A stretch of DNA of 11,190 bases from Treponema sp. (GTDB taxonomy: Bacteria; Spirochaetota; Spirochaetia; Treponematales; Breznakiellaceae), in NCBI GenBank assembly GCA_031271075.1, contig JAISWN010000282.1:1-11190 (forward strand). Direction: 5' to 3'. Of the stretch, positions 1-5,717 are shown in pieces (position 1 is the first letter of the stretch; each line of letters starts with the position of its first letter). A program made the translations under genes and the position numbers. The notes under the pieces were generated by a model. The model searched no databases. It had not been told where the DNA came from and was given only the letters and a program-made list of their open reading frames with translations.

Positions 1-72
1 GGGCTGGGACCCGGGAACCGGGCACCCGGGGCCGCCGGCCCTGATGCGGTAAGCCGGGAATTCATCGTCCTG

Positions 73-651
73 ATGGAAGACGCGGCGCGCCGGGAGCTTA
101 ACTCCGCCCGGTTTCTCCATTCCAGGAACGTGGCGGTGATGACCGCGGATCTCTGCCGGATCTTCGGCCTGGACGGGAAGGCCGGGTATCTGGCGGGGAT
201 ATGCCACGATATAGCGAAACCCCTGACAGGGGAGGAAATGATCAGCCTGGCGGAAAAAGACGGGATGGAAATCTCCAAACAGGAACGGAAAAAGCCTTCC
301 CTGCTCCACGGCCGGGCCGGCGCCGTCATGCTCCGGGATCGTTACGGAATCCGTAACCGGGAGATCCTCGACGCGGTAATGTACCACACGGTCTGCGGCG
401 CCGGGATGGGGCCTCTGTCCAAGGCGCTTTACATCGCCGATAAAATCGAGGTTTCCCGGGAAGGGGTGGACCCGGCCCTGCGGGACTTCGCCCCTTACGC
501 GGAGGAGGGTTCCCCCGCCGCCCTTGACCGGCTTTTCGGAAAAATCCTTAATGAAACGGCGGCATGGCTGCGCTCTAAGGAAATCGATCTTTCCGAAGGA
601 ACCCTCCGGCTGCTGGAACTTATGAAATACCCGGTGGGAGGAGCGGAATGA
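73..651 (+). CDS. yqeK: YqeK-type HD-domain hydrolase (symmetrical Ap4A hydrolase family)
   Basis: HD-superfamily metal phosphohydrolase of the YqeK family, whose characterised members split diadenosine tetraphosphate (Ap4A) into two ADP in the cytoplasm. Counting from the Met at 73, the HD ligands are visible: H16 (FLHS), H45-D46 (ICHDIAK), H79 (LLHG), H105 (MYHT) and D123 (IADKIE). The length of 192 residues fits the family. The start is uncertain. The frame is open to the left edge (24 more codons, Gly/Pro/Ala-rich), there is no Shine-Dalgarno before position 73, and the conserved region begins very near this Met. The gene may therefore begin outside the window or be fused to an upstream domain such as NadD, which often precedes yqeK. 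Its stop overlaps the next start as ATGA, implying translational coupling. Family assignment is firm; the start is not. Confidence 0.9.
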   Translation: MEDAARRELNSARFLHSRNVAVMTADLCRIFGLDGKAGYLAGICHDIAKPLTGEEMISLAEKDGMEISKQERKKPSLLHGRAGAVMLRDRYGIRNREILDAVMYHTVCGAGMGPLSKALYIADKIEVSREGVDPALRDFAPYAEEGSPAALDRLFGKILNETAAWLRSKEIDLSEGTLRLLELMKYPVGGAE

Positions 652-1862
652 GAAGAGTAAAAATCGACGCCAGCCTCTTCCTGCTTGCCGCTATTTTAAT
701 CCTTCTGGCGGCGGGCGTGGCCTTTGCCGCCTTCGCCCTCCGTTCCGACCCGATAGAAGATGCCCTTTTGGGGGACAGGGTTATCAACACCCTCTTCGTA
801 CTGGACAGGGACGGGAAACCGCTCAATTCCTACGTGCTTATGTACTACCCCGCCACCAGGCGGGCGTCGATATTCGATGTTCCTGGGGAAGTAGGCTTGA
901 TCATCAAACAGATAAACCGGGTAGACCGTATCGACACGGTATACAACCGCCATAAGCTGAAGGGTTTTGAGGACGAGATAGAGAGCCTCCTGGGGATTGA
1001 CATCAGCTTTTCGGTGATCATCGACGAGGCGGACCTGGGCAAGATTGTGGATATCCTCCAGGGGGTGGAAATTTTTATCCCGGCTCCGGTGGAAATTTTT
1101 GAAGGGGAAAATTCCATCCTTTTCCCTTCCGGGGTGATCCGGCTGGACGGGGACAAGGCCCGGCTTTATGTTACCTACGAGCTTCCCGAGGAAGATCGGG
1201 AGATAGTCTCTTCCCGCAGGCAGCGTTTTTTCCTGAGTTTTATTAAACGGCTGGGGGAGATGAACGGGACCCTGAAGAACCCCCAGGTAAACGCGGTAAG
1301 CCGGGCTTTTTTTGAAACCAGTATGAACCAGCGTACCAGGTTCCGGCTTTTTGATGAATTTGCCCAGATCGATACGGATCGTACCAATATCCAGTCCGTA
1401 GGGGGGATCAGCCGGGAGGTTTCCGGCCAGACTCTGCTTTTCCCCTACTACGATGGCAGTCTTATTAAAGATTATGTCCGTCAGACCCTGGGAGGGCTTA
1501 CCCGGTCCATGGACAGGGCTATTTCCGAACGGGTCTTTACCGTGGAGGTATTGAACGGAACCGCCGTCAACGGCCTTGCGGGGCGGACCGCGGAACTGCT
1601 GCGCGGTTTCGGTTACGATGTAATTTCCGTTGGAAACGCGGATCGCAGCGACTACGAAAAGACCGAGATCATCGACCGCTCGGGATACGAGGATGTGGTG
1701 AGGGTCTTTGGGGAACTCATCAAATGCCGGAATATCCGTTCGGAAGCCCCCCTCACGGATAACCTGGATATGGAATTCAGCCCCCAGAACTTTGAGTACC
1801 GATCGGATTTTACGCTTATAATAGGCAGGGATTTTAATGGACGCTATGTTTCAGGCGGATAA
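648..1862 (+). CDS. LCP-family protein with C-terminal LytR_C domain
   Basis: Single-pass membrane protein: a basic N-terminus, one hydrophobic segment at about residues 9-31, an LCP (LytR-CpsA-Psr)-like domain at about 45-200 and a LytR_C domain at about 295-395 (starting VFTVEVLNGTAVNGLAGRTA). LCP proteins elsewhere transfer polyprenyl-linked glycopolymers onto peptidoglycan. Here the usual PRD arginine is absent (the region reads DVPGEVG, 77-83), and the usual YVRxR stretch reads YVTYE (174-178), although RRQRFF (190-195) is kept. The enzyme may thus be inactive as a phosphotransferase or act on another substrate. The start is set by a strong GGAGGAG at 637-643 with a 4-nt spacer and by the ATGA overlap with yqeK. 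The 3' end overlaps rsfS by 26 nt, so all three genes are probably one operon. Confidence 0.87.
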   Translation: MRRVKIDASLFLLAAILILLAAGVAFAAFALRSDPIEDALLGDRVINTLFVLDRDGKPLNSYVLMYYPATRRASIFDVPGEVGLIIKQINRVDRIDTVYNRHKLKGFEDEIESLLGIDISFSVIIDEADLGKIVDILQGVEIFIPAPVEIFEGENSILFPSGVIRLDGDKARLYVTYELPEEDREIVSSRRQRFFLSFIKRLGEMNGTLKNPQVNAVSRAFFETSMNQRTRFRLFDEFAQIDTDRTNIQSVGGISREVSGQTLLFPYYDGSLIKDYVRQTLGGLTRSMDRAISERVFTVEVLNGTAVNGLAGRTAELLRGFGYDVISVGNADRSDYEKTEIIDRSGYEDVVRVFGELIKCRNIRSEAPLTDNLDMEFSPQNFEYRSDFTLIIGRDFNGRYVSGG

Positions 1863-2277
1863 GAAAGGCCGGATTCGCCCCGCGGATCAGGCCCCGGCGG
1901 ACAGAACCGCTCTTTTTGCCCTGGCCCTGGGGGAACTGCTCCGGAATGCCCGGGGGCTGGATGTTGTGACGCTGGATCTGCGGGGGCTGAACAGTTGGAC
2001 CGATTTCTTCGTCATCAGCACCGTTACCAGCGGCGCCCACCGCTCGGGGCTGGAGCGGCACATCAAGGAATTTGCCCGGGAAAAAGGGTTTGAGATCCTC
2101 AGACGTTCAACCCGGCCCTCAGAGAGTGTCGAAAACGAGTGGAGCCTCATCGACCTGGGAGACATAGTGGTACATCTTATGACAGAAAAAGCCCGTCTCT
2201 TTTATGAGTTGGAACGGCTTTGGGGCGCTAAACCCCTTGAACTCCCCGCCGGGACGGAATCAACAACCTCGCCCTGA
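1837..2277 (+). CDS. rsfS: Ribosome silencing factor RsfS
   Basis: RsfS (RsfA/YbeB/Iojap family) binds ribosomal protein uL14 on the 50S subunit and blocks subunit joining when nutrients are low. The diagnostic blocks are present: DVVTLDLRGLNSWTDFFVIS at residues 42-61, then WSLIDLGDIVVHLM and ARLFYELERLW in the C-terminal half. The first 20 or so residues are a polar extension before the conserved domain. The ATG at 1837 was preferred because AGGGA lies upstream (about 1827-1831); an in-frame ATG at 1846 lacks a comparable site. The gene starts inside the LCP gene (26-nt overlap). The gene order yqeK / LCP / rsfS supports the assignment. No T-rich terminator follows directly; a 6-bp hairpin starts 3 nt after the stop. 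Confidence 0.95.
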   Translation: MDAMFQADKKGRIRPADQAPADRTALFALALGELLRNARGLDVVTLDLRGLNSWTDFFVISTVTSGAHRSGLERHIKEFAREKGFEILRRSTRPSESVENEWSLIDLGDIVVHLMTEKARLFYELERLWGAKPLELPAGTESTTSP

Positions 2278-2280
2278 AGT

Positions 2281-2592
2281 CGAACCTGCGGTTCGGCGGG
2301 GTATTAAGCGGACTTGCGGAGCAAGTCCGACCCCTCGGCACGGATAAGCTTCTGGCCCGGTAATCCCGAACCCGGCGGAGTAAGCGCCGGGCTGGGTCTA
2401 GTATCCCGACAACTATGAAAGTGCGGCTTTGTTTCCCGGCGGGAAAACGCAACGCTTGGCAGAGCGCAAGGGATAGAAGCGGAAATCCCGCAGACCCCCA
2501 CAGGGGGTCGAGGAATTGAAGCGGATAGCCCGGTTCCCGCCATAGGTGGGAATGCGCCCAAATCCGCAAGTTTAATCGTGCCAGGATACTAG
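2281..2592 (+). ncRNA. Candidate structured RNA / hairpin-rich element (possibly HEARO/omega-RNA-like)
   Basis: No gene is convincing here, but base-pairing potential is dense. Perfect stems read: 2281-2286/2290-2295 (6 bp); 2309-2317/2321-2329 (9 bp, GGA loop), enclosed by GGGGT 2298-2302 with ACCCC 2330-2334; 2371-2377/2385-2391 (7 bp); 2432-2437/2441-2446 (6 bp); 2470-2474/2485-2489 (5 bp); 2493-2499/2503-2509 (7 bp, ACA loop); 2534-2541/2545-2552 (8 bp with one G-T, ATA loop), itself enclosed by GCGGAT 2521-2526 with ATCCGC 2562-2567. A 9-bp closing stem joins 2398-2406 to 2584-2592. Nested short-loop stems closed by one outer helix are typical of a multibranched structured RNA. The overall look recalls HEARO/omega-RNAs, from memory only, and no IscB/IsrB-like ORF is next to it. 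Strand is assumed from the rsfS operon. A small palindromic repeat element is the main alternative. Confidence 0.45.
2398..2592. repeat. 195-bp segment bounded by perfect 9-bp inverted repeats
   Basis: CTAGTATCC at 2398-2406 is the exact reverse complement of GGATACTAG at 2584-2592. The two ends enclose the 3' part of the hairpin-rich region. The arms could be terminal inverted repeats of a MITE-like element or the closing helix of an RNA. No clear target-site duplication is seen outside the arms (GGGT on the left, GGCC on the right). Confidence 0.5.
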
Positions 2593-2615
2593 GGCCTCCT
2601 TGATTTCAACGGAAT

Positions 2616-2643
2616 TTGTTCGGAAACTGAAGTTTCCGAACAA
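2616..2643. repeat. Near-perfect palindrome (12-bp stem, TGAA loop)
   Basis: TTGTTCGGAAAC (2616-2627) pairs fully with GTTTCCGAACAA (2632-2643) around a TGAA tetraloop. It would form a very stable hairpin on either strand, but neither side has the T-run of a classical intrinsic terminator. It lies between the end of the rsfS operon and the 3' end of the converging dehydrogenase gene, so it could slow or end transcription from both sides, or be a dispersed intergenic palindrome. Confidence 0.5.
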
Positions 2644-2680
2644 CTCTAATGAGGGAATTAAACCGGATTGATAACAAAAA

Positions 2681-2706
2681 CTCTGTGTTCCTCCGTGGTT
2701 AAATTC
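2681..2706. repeat. Short intergenic repeat, CTCTGTG/CTCCGTG type
   Basis: Two copies of a CTCYGTG heptamer lie 10 nt apart (2681-2687 and 2691-2697), followed by GTTAAATTC. Similar CTCTGTG-rich intergenic strings are familiar from many unrelated bacterial genomes, but this is from memory. The rest of 2644-2766 shows only a weak CAGGC/GCCTG pairing (2742-2746 with 2762-2766) just past the dehydrogenase stop. Confidence 0.3.
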
Positions 2707-2766
2707 TTCCGGCCATGTAATTGCGCACCATGAGGGGTAATCAGGCGTTTTAGACTAATCAGCCTG

Positions 2767-3774
2767 CTACGCCATGGTGGCGAGCATGGGAAGGGTCACC
2801 TCGTAGAGGAGCTTTTCTCCCGCCATGAAACGCTTGAGTTCGTCGAACATGTAATCGGCCAAACGCAGTACCTCCTGGTTTGCGTAACCGGCGATGTGGG
2901 GCGCAAGAAACACGTTGGGCAGGGAAAGGAACTCATGCCCCTCCTCCACCGGCTCGGGCCAGGTAACATCCAGAATCGCGGTCCGGGTCGGCTTTTCTTT
3001 CAGGGCCCGGATAAGATCGGCTTCTACCAGGGAAGCGCCCCGGGCGGTGTTTACAAAAGCTGCGTAATCCCCCATCAGGCTGAAATGCTTGTAGGTCAGC
3101 ATCCCTTCAGTTTCCTTATTGGAGGCCATGTGGTTGGTAATGGTCTGGCAGCCGGAAAAGACCTCTTCCAGCGAAGCCTGCACCACCCCCAACTCCCGGG
3201 CCCGGTCATCGCTCAGATAGGGATCGTAGGCCAGAACCTCAAGGTTGGACTGTTTAAGCCGCCTGGCTACCGCGGAACCGATCATCCCCACTCCCAAAAT
3301 GCCGACTCTGGTCTCAAAGGAACCGGGGAACCAGGTGGAAGCCATGTCCTTGGCGGCCTTGTAGCCCTCAGACTTGTACTTTAGAAGGCTCTGAAAGTAA
3401 CCCTTGTTCGCCAGCAGCACCAGGCTGCTTGCCATTTCCATTACCGGGATGGACATGGCAACCCAGCCGCTGACCACCCGGATACCACGGTTCAGGAAAG
3501 GCCGGGCAAAACCCTGCACGGAACCTGCCCCGTAGAGTACCAGTTTCAGTTTAGGGAAGTATTCCGCTATTTGCCCGTCAGAAAACGGCACAAAGTTCCA
3601 TGTGGTAATGATAACTTCCGTTTCCCGCAGGAAAGACCGGTGCTGCTCCAGGTTATTTTCCGTTACGATTCCCGGCAGGACCTCCAGCGCGGTTTCAAAC
3701 TTTTCCCGCCTCCCCATTTTGTACACGTATTCCAGACGGTCGCTCCCTTCTTTGCAGACAAAACAAGCTTTCAT
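2767..3774 (-). CDS. D-isomer-specific 2-hydroxyacid dehydrogenase family protein
   Basis: NAD(P)-dependent oxidoreductase of the D-2-hydroxyacid dehydrogenase family, 335 residues, the usual length. The split catalytic domain surrounds a Rossmann domain with GxGxxG at 161-166 (GVGMIG) and D184 (LAYDPY) at the end of the second strand, which favours NAD over NADP. The catalytic triad is visible: R245 (NTARG), E274 (WPEP) and H293 (APHIAG). The E274 segment reads DVTWPEP rather than the common DVFxxEP. Substrate cannot be read from sequence; a sugar acid or 2-keto acid is likely given the divergent solute-binding protein and nearby isomerase. The start is fixed by AGGAGG on the minus strand (3781-3786) with a 6-nt spacer. 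Transcription probably begins from the promoter at 3794-3822, giving a very short leader. Confidence 0.9.
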   Translation of the reverse strand: MKACFVCKEGSDRLEYVYKMGRREKFETALEVLPGIVTENNLEQHRSFLRETEVIITTWNFVPFSDGQIAEYFPKLKLVLYGAGSVQGFARPFLNRGIRVVSGWVAMSIPVMEMASSLVLLANKGYFQSLLKYKSEGYKAAKDMASTWFPGSFETRVGILGVGMIGSAVARRLKQSNLEVLAYDPYLSDDRARELGVVQASLEEVFSGCQTITNHMASNKETEGMLTYKHFSLMGDYAAFVNTARGASLVEADLIRALKEKPTRTAILDVTWPEPVEEGHEFLSLPNVFLAPHIAGYANQEVLRLADYMFDELKRFMAGEKLLYEVTLPMLATMA

Positions 3775-3793
3775 TTCGAGCCTCCTGGGTTTC

Positions 3794-3822
3794 AGTGTAC
3801 CCTGGAATATTTATTTTGTCAA
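3794..3822 (-). promoter_or_regulatory. Sigma-70-type promoter for the dehydrogenase gene
   Basis: On the minus strand a perfect TTGACA (3822-3817) is followed after 17 nt by TACACT (3799-3794), four of six matches to TATAAT. The predicted start falls near 3787, immediately before the Shine-Dalgarno. The -35 box lies inside the dyad at 3815-3835. Confidence 0.6.
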
Positions 3823-3835
3823 TTTATTTGACAAA
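3815..3835. promoter_or_regulatory. Operator-like dyad between divergent promoters
   Basis: TTTGTCAA (3815-3822) and TTGACAAA (3828-3835) form a perfect 8-bp inverted repeat with a 5-bp AT spacer. A third TTGACAA at 3840-3846 repeats the right half-site 12 bp on. The dyad covers the -35 box of the minus-strand promoter and sits just upstream of the plus-strand -35, well placed for one regulator to control both genes. Because TTGACA is also the -35 consensus, part of the symmetry may come from two opposed promoters. No regulator gene is present in the window. Confidence 0.45.
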
Positions 3836-3839
3836 GTCG

Positions 3840-3868
3840 TTGACAATCCGGAAATTCGGCCTTATCAT
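3840..3868 (+). promoter_or_regulatory. Sigma-70-type promoter for the solute-binding protein gene
   Basis: A perfect TTGACA (3840-3845), a 17-nt spacer and TATCAT (3863-3868, five of six matches) make a strong consensus promoter. It would give a 5' leader of roughly 95 nt before the ATG at 3969, and that leader contains the inverted repeat at 3911-3942. Confidence 0.7.
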
Positions 3869-3910
3869 AAACCCACAAATAGGCAGGCAGCTTTTAAAGC
3901 CTAAATAGAT

Positions 3911-3942
3911 TCTGTCCATAATGTAGACACAGTATGGACAGA
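3911..3942 (+). repeat. 10-bp inverted repeat in the leader of the binding-protein gene
   Basis: TCTGTCCATA (3911-3920) and TATGGACAGA (3933-3942) are perfect reverse complements around a 12-nt centre. As RNA it is a hairpin ending 13 nt before the AGGAGG ribosome binding site (3956-3961); as DNA it could be a downstream operator. No T-run follows, so it is not an obvious attenuator. Confidence 0.5.
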
Positions 3943-3968
3943 CACTAAAACTTTCAGGAGGAAAAGGT

Positions 3969-4361
3969 ATGGCAAAAAACTTTAGATTGGCGGCGGTATT
4001 TACCGCGCTTGTGTTCCTGTTTTTCGCGTGCTCGCGGCAACAGGCGGGGCCGGCTGCATCGTCAGGCGCTCAGACGGGAGGCAGCTCCCCTCATGGCGTA
4101 ACGCCCAAAGGGGTGTTCCCGGTGGTCAACGAACCTTACACGCTGACTGTCGCCATGAGGCTCCACCCCAATGTCGAAGACATCAAGACGAACTTCTTTA
4201 CCCAGCATCTTGAAAAGGTTACCGGCGTATCGATTAACCCCATCGTACTGCCCGATGATGAGAATGAAGCGCTTACCAGGGTGAATCTGATGTTTGCGTC
4301 CGACGATTTGCCGGATGTGGTGGCCGGTGTCCTTAGCATCTCTCTCCAGCGGCATTTATGA
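3969..4361 (+). CDS. N-terminal fragment of the solute-binding lipoprotein
   Basis: The 130-codon reading frame carries the signal peptide, lipobox cysteine (C21) and the first strand/helix elements up to LPDVVAGVLSIS, then continues a few out-of-frame residues (LQRHL) to a TGA. If translated alone it would give a secreted, lipid-anchored stub without a ligand-binding site. See the full pseudogene entry for function and context. Confidence 0.75.
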   Translation: MAKNFRLAAVFTALVFLFFACSRQQAGPAASSGAQTGGSSPHGVTPKGVFPVVNEPYTLTVAMRLHPNVEDIKTNFFTQHLEKVTGVSINPIVLPDDENEALTRVNLMFASDDLPDVVAGVLSISLQRHL

Positions 4362-5646
4362 GTTTGCCCAGAACGGCCAGATAGTCCCGATCAATGAGTA
4401 TATCGACCAATACGGCGCTGGCCTGCAAAGCAACAAAGCGCGCATGGCGCCGGAAGAAGCCGCGATGGTTGACAGCCTCCTGACCATGCCGGATGGTAAA
4501 ATTTATACCATGCCCTCTATAAGCAGCCTTCCTACCGACAACTACTCAATGATGACCTGGGTCTATAAGCCCTGGCTTGAAAAACTCAAGCTCCAGGCCC
4601 CGAAGAATCTTGACGAGTTCTACGATATGTGCATGGCCTTCAAGACCAGGGACCCTAACGGCAACGGCCTTGCGGATGAAATCCCGATCAGCAATTCCAA
4701 GTCCCAGGCCAACCGTATCGTCACCTATATCGGCAACGCCTTCCAATACACCGATTGGGAATGGTACCTCAAGGTCTCAGGCGGAAAGGTCGAATCCAAC
4801 GCGAACAACGCCGAATACAGGAAAACTCTTGAGTATGTCCGCAAATTGATGGTAGACGGCCTGCTCGATCCGCTCATGTACACCCAATCCAACGCCGAGC
4901 TTAAAGCCGCGCTGGCGGTAGACAAGGTGATCGTCGGTGTAATCCCCTATGCGTCCCCGTCGGGCTATCTCAACTCCTCCCAGGAGCCCATGAGAAGCTA
5001 TGACATCATCGACATGGTGGAAGGCCCAAACGGCTTCAAGTCGACGGTAAAACGCGGTATCACGATCAATCATGACTGGCTTGTCACCAAAAAATGTAAA
5101 CTGCCGGCCGTGGCCGTGCGGGTTGCCGACTACTGCTTCAGCGATGAAGGCTGGAAATACTTACGTTACGGCGAAAAGGGCGTTGACTGGGAAGACCCGA
5201 CCGGTACCGATGTCATGGGCCAGCCCGCTTCGATCAAGCTCCTCAAGGATGTTTATGGCCTGCCTAGCCAGAACAAGATCTGGCGTAACCATATCCTTTT
5301 CTTCTACGATATAAGGTATTTGCAGCGCCAGAACGATGCCAAAGACCTCAAGGAATACGAGGCGAAGAAGTATATAGGTTCCCAGATGCTCATGAAAAGC
5401 GCCCCGCCTGAAGCGGTACCGTTGAAGCTCAATTATCCAAACCTGGAGGACGAGGGTACAGTCGTCAGGCTCAGGACTGAGCTTCGCAGTTATATTGAGG
5501 AAATGCAGGCCTTGTTCGTCATGGGCGATCTGGCGCTTAACGACGCGGAGTGGAACAAGTATGTCAACGAGCTTAACAACCGCGGACTCGAGACTTATGT
5601 CAGTACGGTTCAGAAAGCTTACGACAATACGGTAAGTAAAAAATAA
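4294..5646 (+). CDS. C-terminal fragment of the solute-binding lipoprotein
   Basis: This frame holds most of the binding protein, from SSGIYEFAQNGQIVPINEY to the C-terminal TYVSTVQKAYDNT. The nominal start at 4294 is a TTG with no Shine-Dalgarno, and the first 18 or so residues are out-of-frame translation of the upstream fragment, so the frame is very unlikely to be an independent gene. It lacks a signal peptide and, if made alone, would stay in the cytoplasm. An intrinsic terminator follows at 5651-5692. Confidence 0.75.
   Translation: MRPTICRMWWPVSLASLSSGIYEFAQNGQIVPINEYIDQYGAGLQSNKARMAPEEAAMVDSLLTMPDGKIYTMPSISSLPTDNYSMMTWVYKPWLEKLKLQAPKNLDEFYDMCMAFKTRDPNGNGLADEIPISNSKSQANRIVTYIGNAFQYTDWEWYLKVSGGKVESNANNAEYRKTLEYVRKLMVDGLLDPLMYTQSNAELKAALAVDKVIVGVIPYASPSGYLNSSQEPMRSYDIIDMVEGPNGFKSTVKRGITINHDWLVTKKCKLPAVAVRVADYCFSDEGWKYLRYGEKGVDWEDPTGTDVMGQPASIKLLKDVYGLPSQNKIWRNHILFFYDIRYLQRQNDAKDLKEYEAKKYIGSQMLMKSAPPEAVPLKLNYPNLEDEGTVVRLRTELRSYIEEMQALFVMGDLALNDAEWNKYVNELNNRGLETYVSTVQKAYDNTVSKK
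4339..4347 (+). other. Frameshift point at a (TC)4 tract
   Basis: The plus strand reads TCTCTCTCC. The upstream frame enters as ATC TCT and the downstream, homologous frame resumes at TCC AGC GGC. One extra TC unit would place both in a single frame, so slippage at the dinucleotide tract is the simplest origin; a one-base insertion is equally possible. Four units is short for contingency-locus switching. Confidence 0.6.
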
Positions 5647-5650
5647 GGGG

Positions 5651-5692
5651 AAACGGGTGGAGCGGCTTCAAGCCGCCCCGCTCGTTTGTTTT
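5651..5692 (+). terminator. Intrinsic terminator after the solute-binding protein gene
   Basis: GCGGCT (5662-5667) pairs with AGCCGC (5671-5676) around TCA, with CGGG (5654-5657) able to extend against CCCG (5677-5680) across a bulge. The T-rich tail CGTTTGTTTT follows. It begins 4 nt after the stop codon and separates the binding protein from the isomerase gene, although read-through to the isomerase is possible because no clear promoter was found between them. Confidence 0.75.
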
Positions 5693-5717
5693 ACCGGTAA
5701 AAGCCTAGGAGCTTATT

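Larger units (their letters stand above)
3969..5646 (+). pseudogene. Frameshifted extracellular solute-binding lipoprotein (AlgQ/LipO type)
   Basis: Taken together, the two overlapping frames encode one ABC-transporter sugar-binding lipoprotein of about 558 residues. The N-terminus is a lipoprotein signal (hydrophobic stretch, FFAC, lipidated Cys21) and a Ser/Gly/Ala-rich linker. The mature part has the YTLTVAMR start, then LPDVVAG, PINEYIDQY and TMPDGKIYTMP blocks, and a DPNGNGLADE loop (4651-4680) like the calcium-binding loop of AlgQ1/AlgQ2. The C-terminus resembles the LipO/YtcQ group. The frame breaks at the TC-repeat 4339-4347: upstream coding is in frame with 3969, downstream in the next frame. 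Gaining two bases or losing one would restore a continuous ...GVLSIS-SSGIYEFAQNG... Upstream signals (promoter, AGGAGG at 3956-3961 with a 7-nt spacer) look intact, suggesting a recent lesion, a phase switch or a sequencing error. No permease genes adjoin it. Confidence 0.8.

Noticed and set aside
2228..2569. Minus-strand 113-codon open frame over the hairpin-rich region
   Set aside because: No ribosome site, composition dominated by Arg/Pro/Ser as expected from GC-rich stems, and part of it overlaps rsfS antisense.
4294..4347. Independent start of a second gene at the TTG
   Set aside because: There is no ribosome site and the first 18 or so residues are out-of-frame translation of the upstream half of the same protein.
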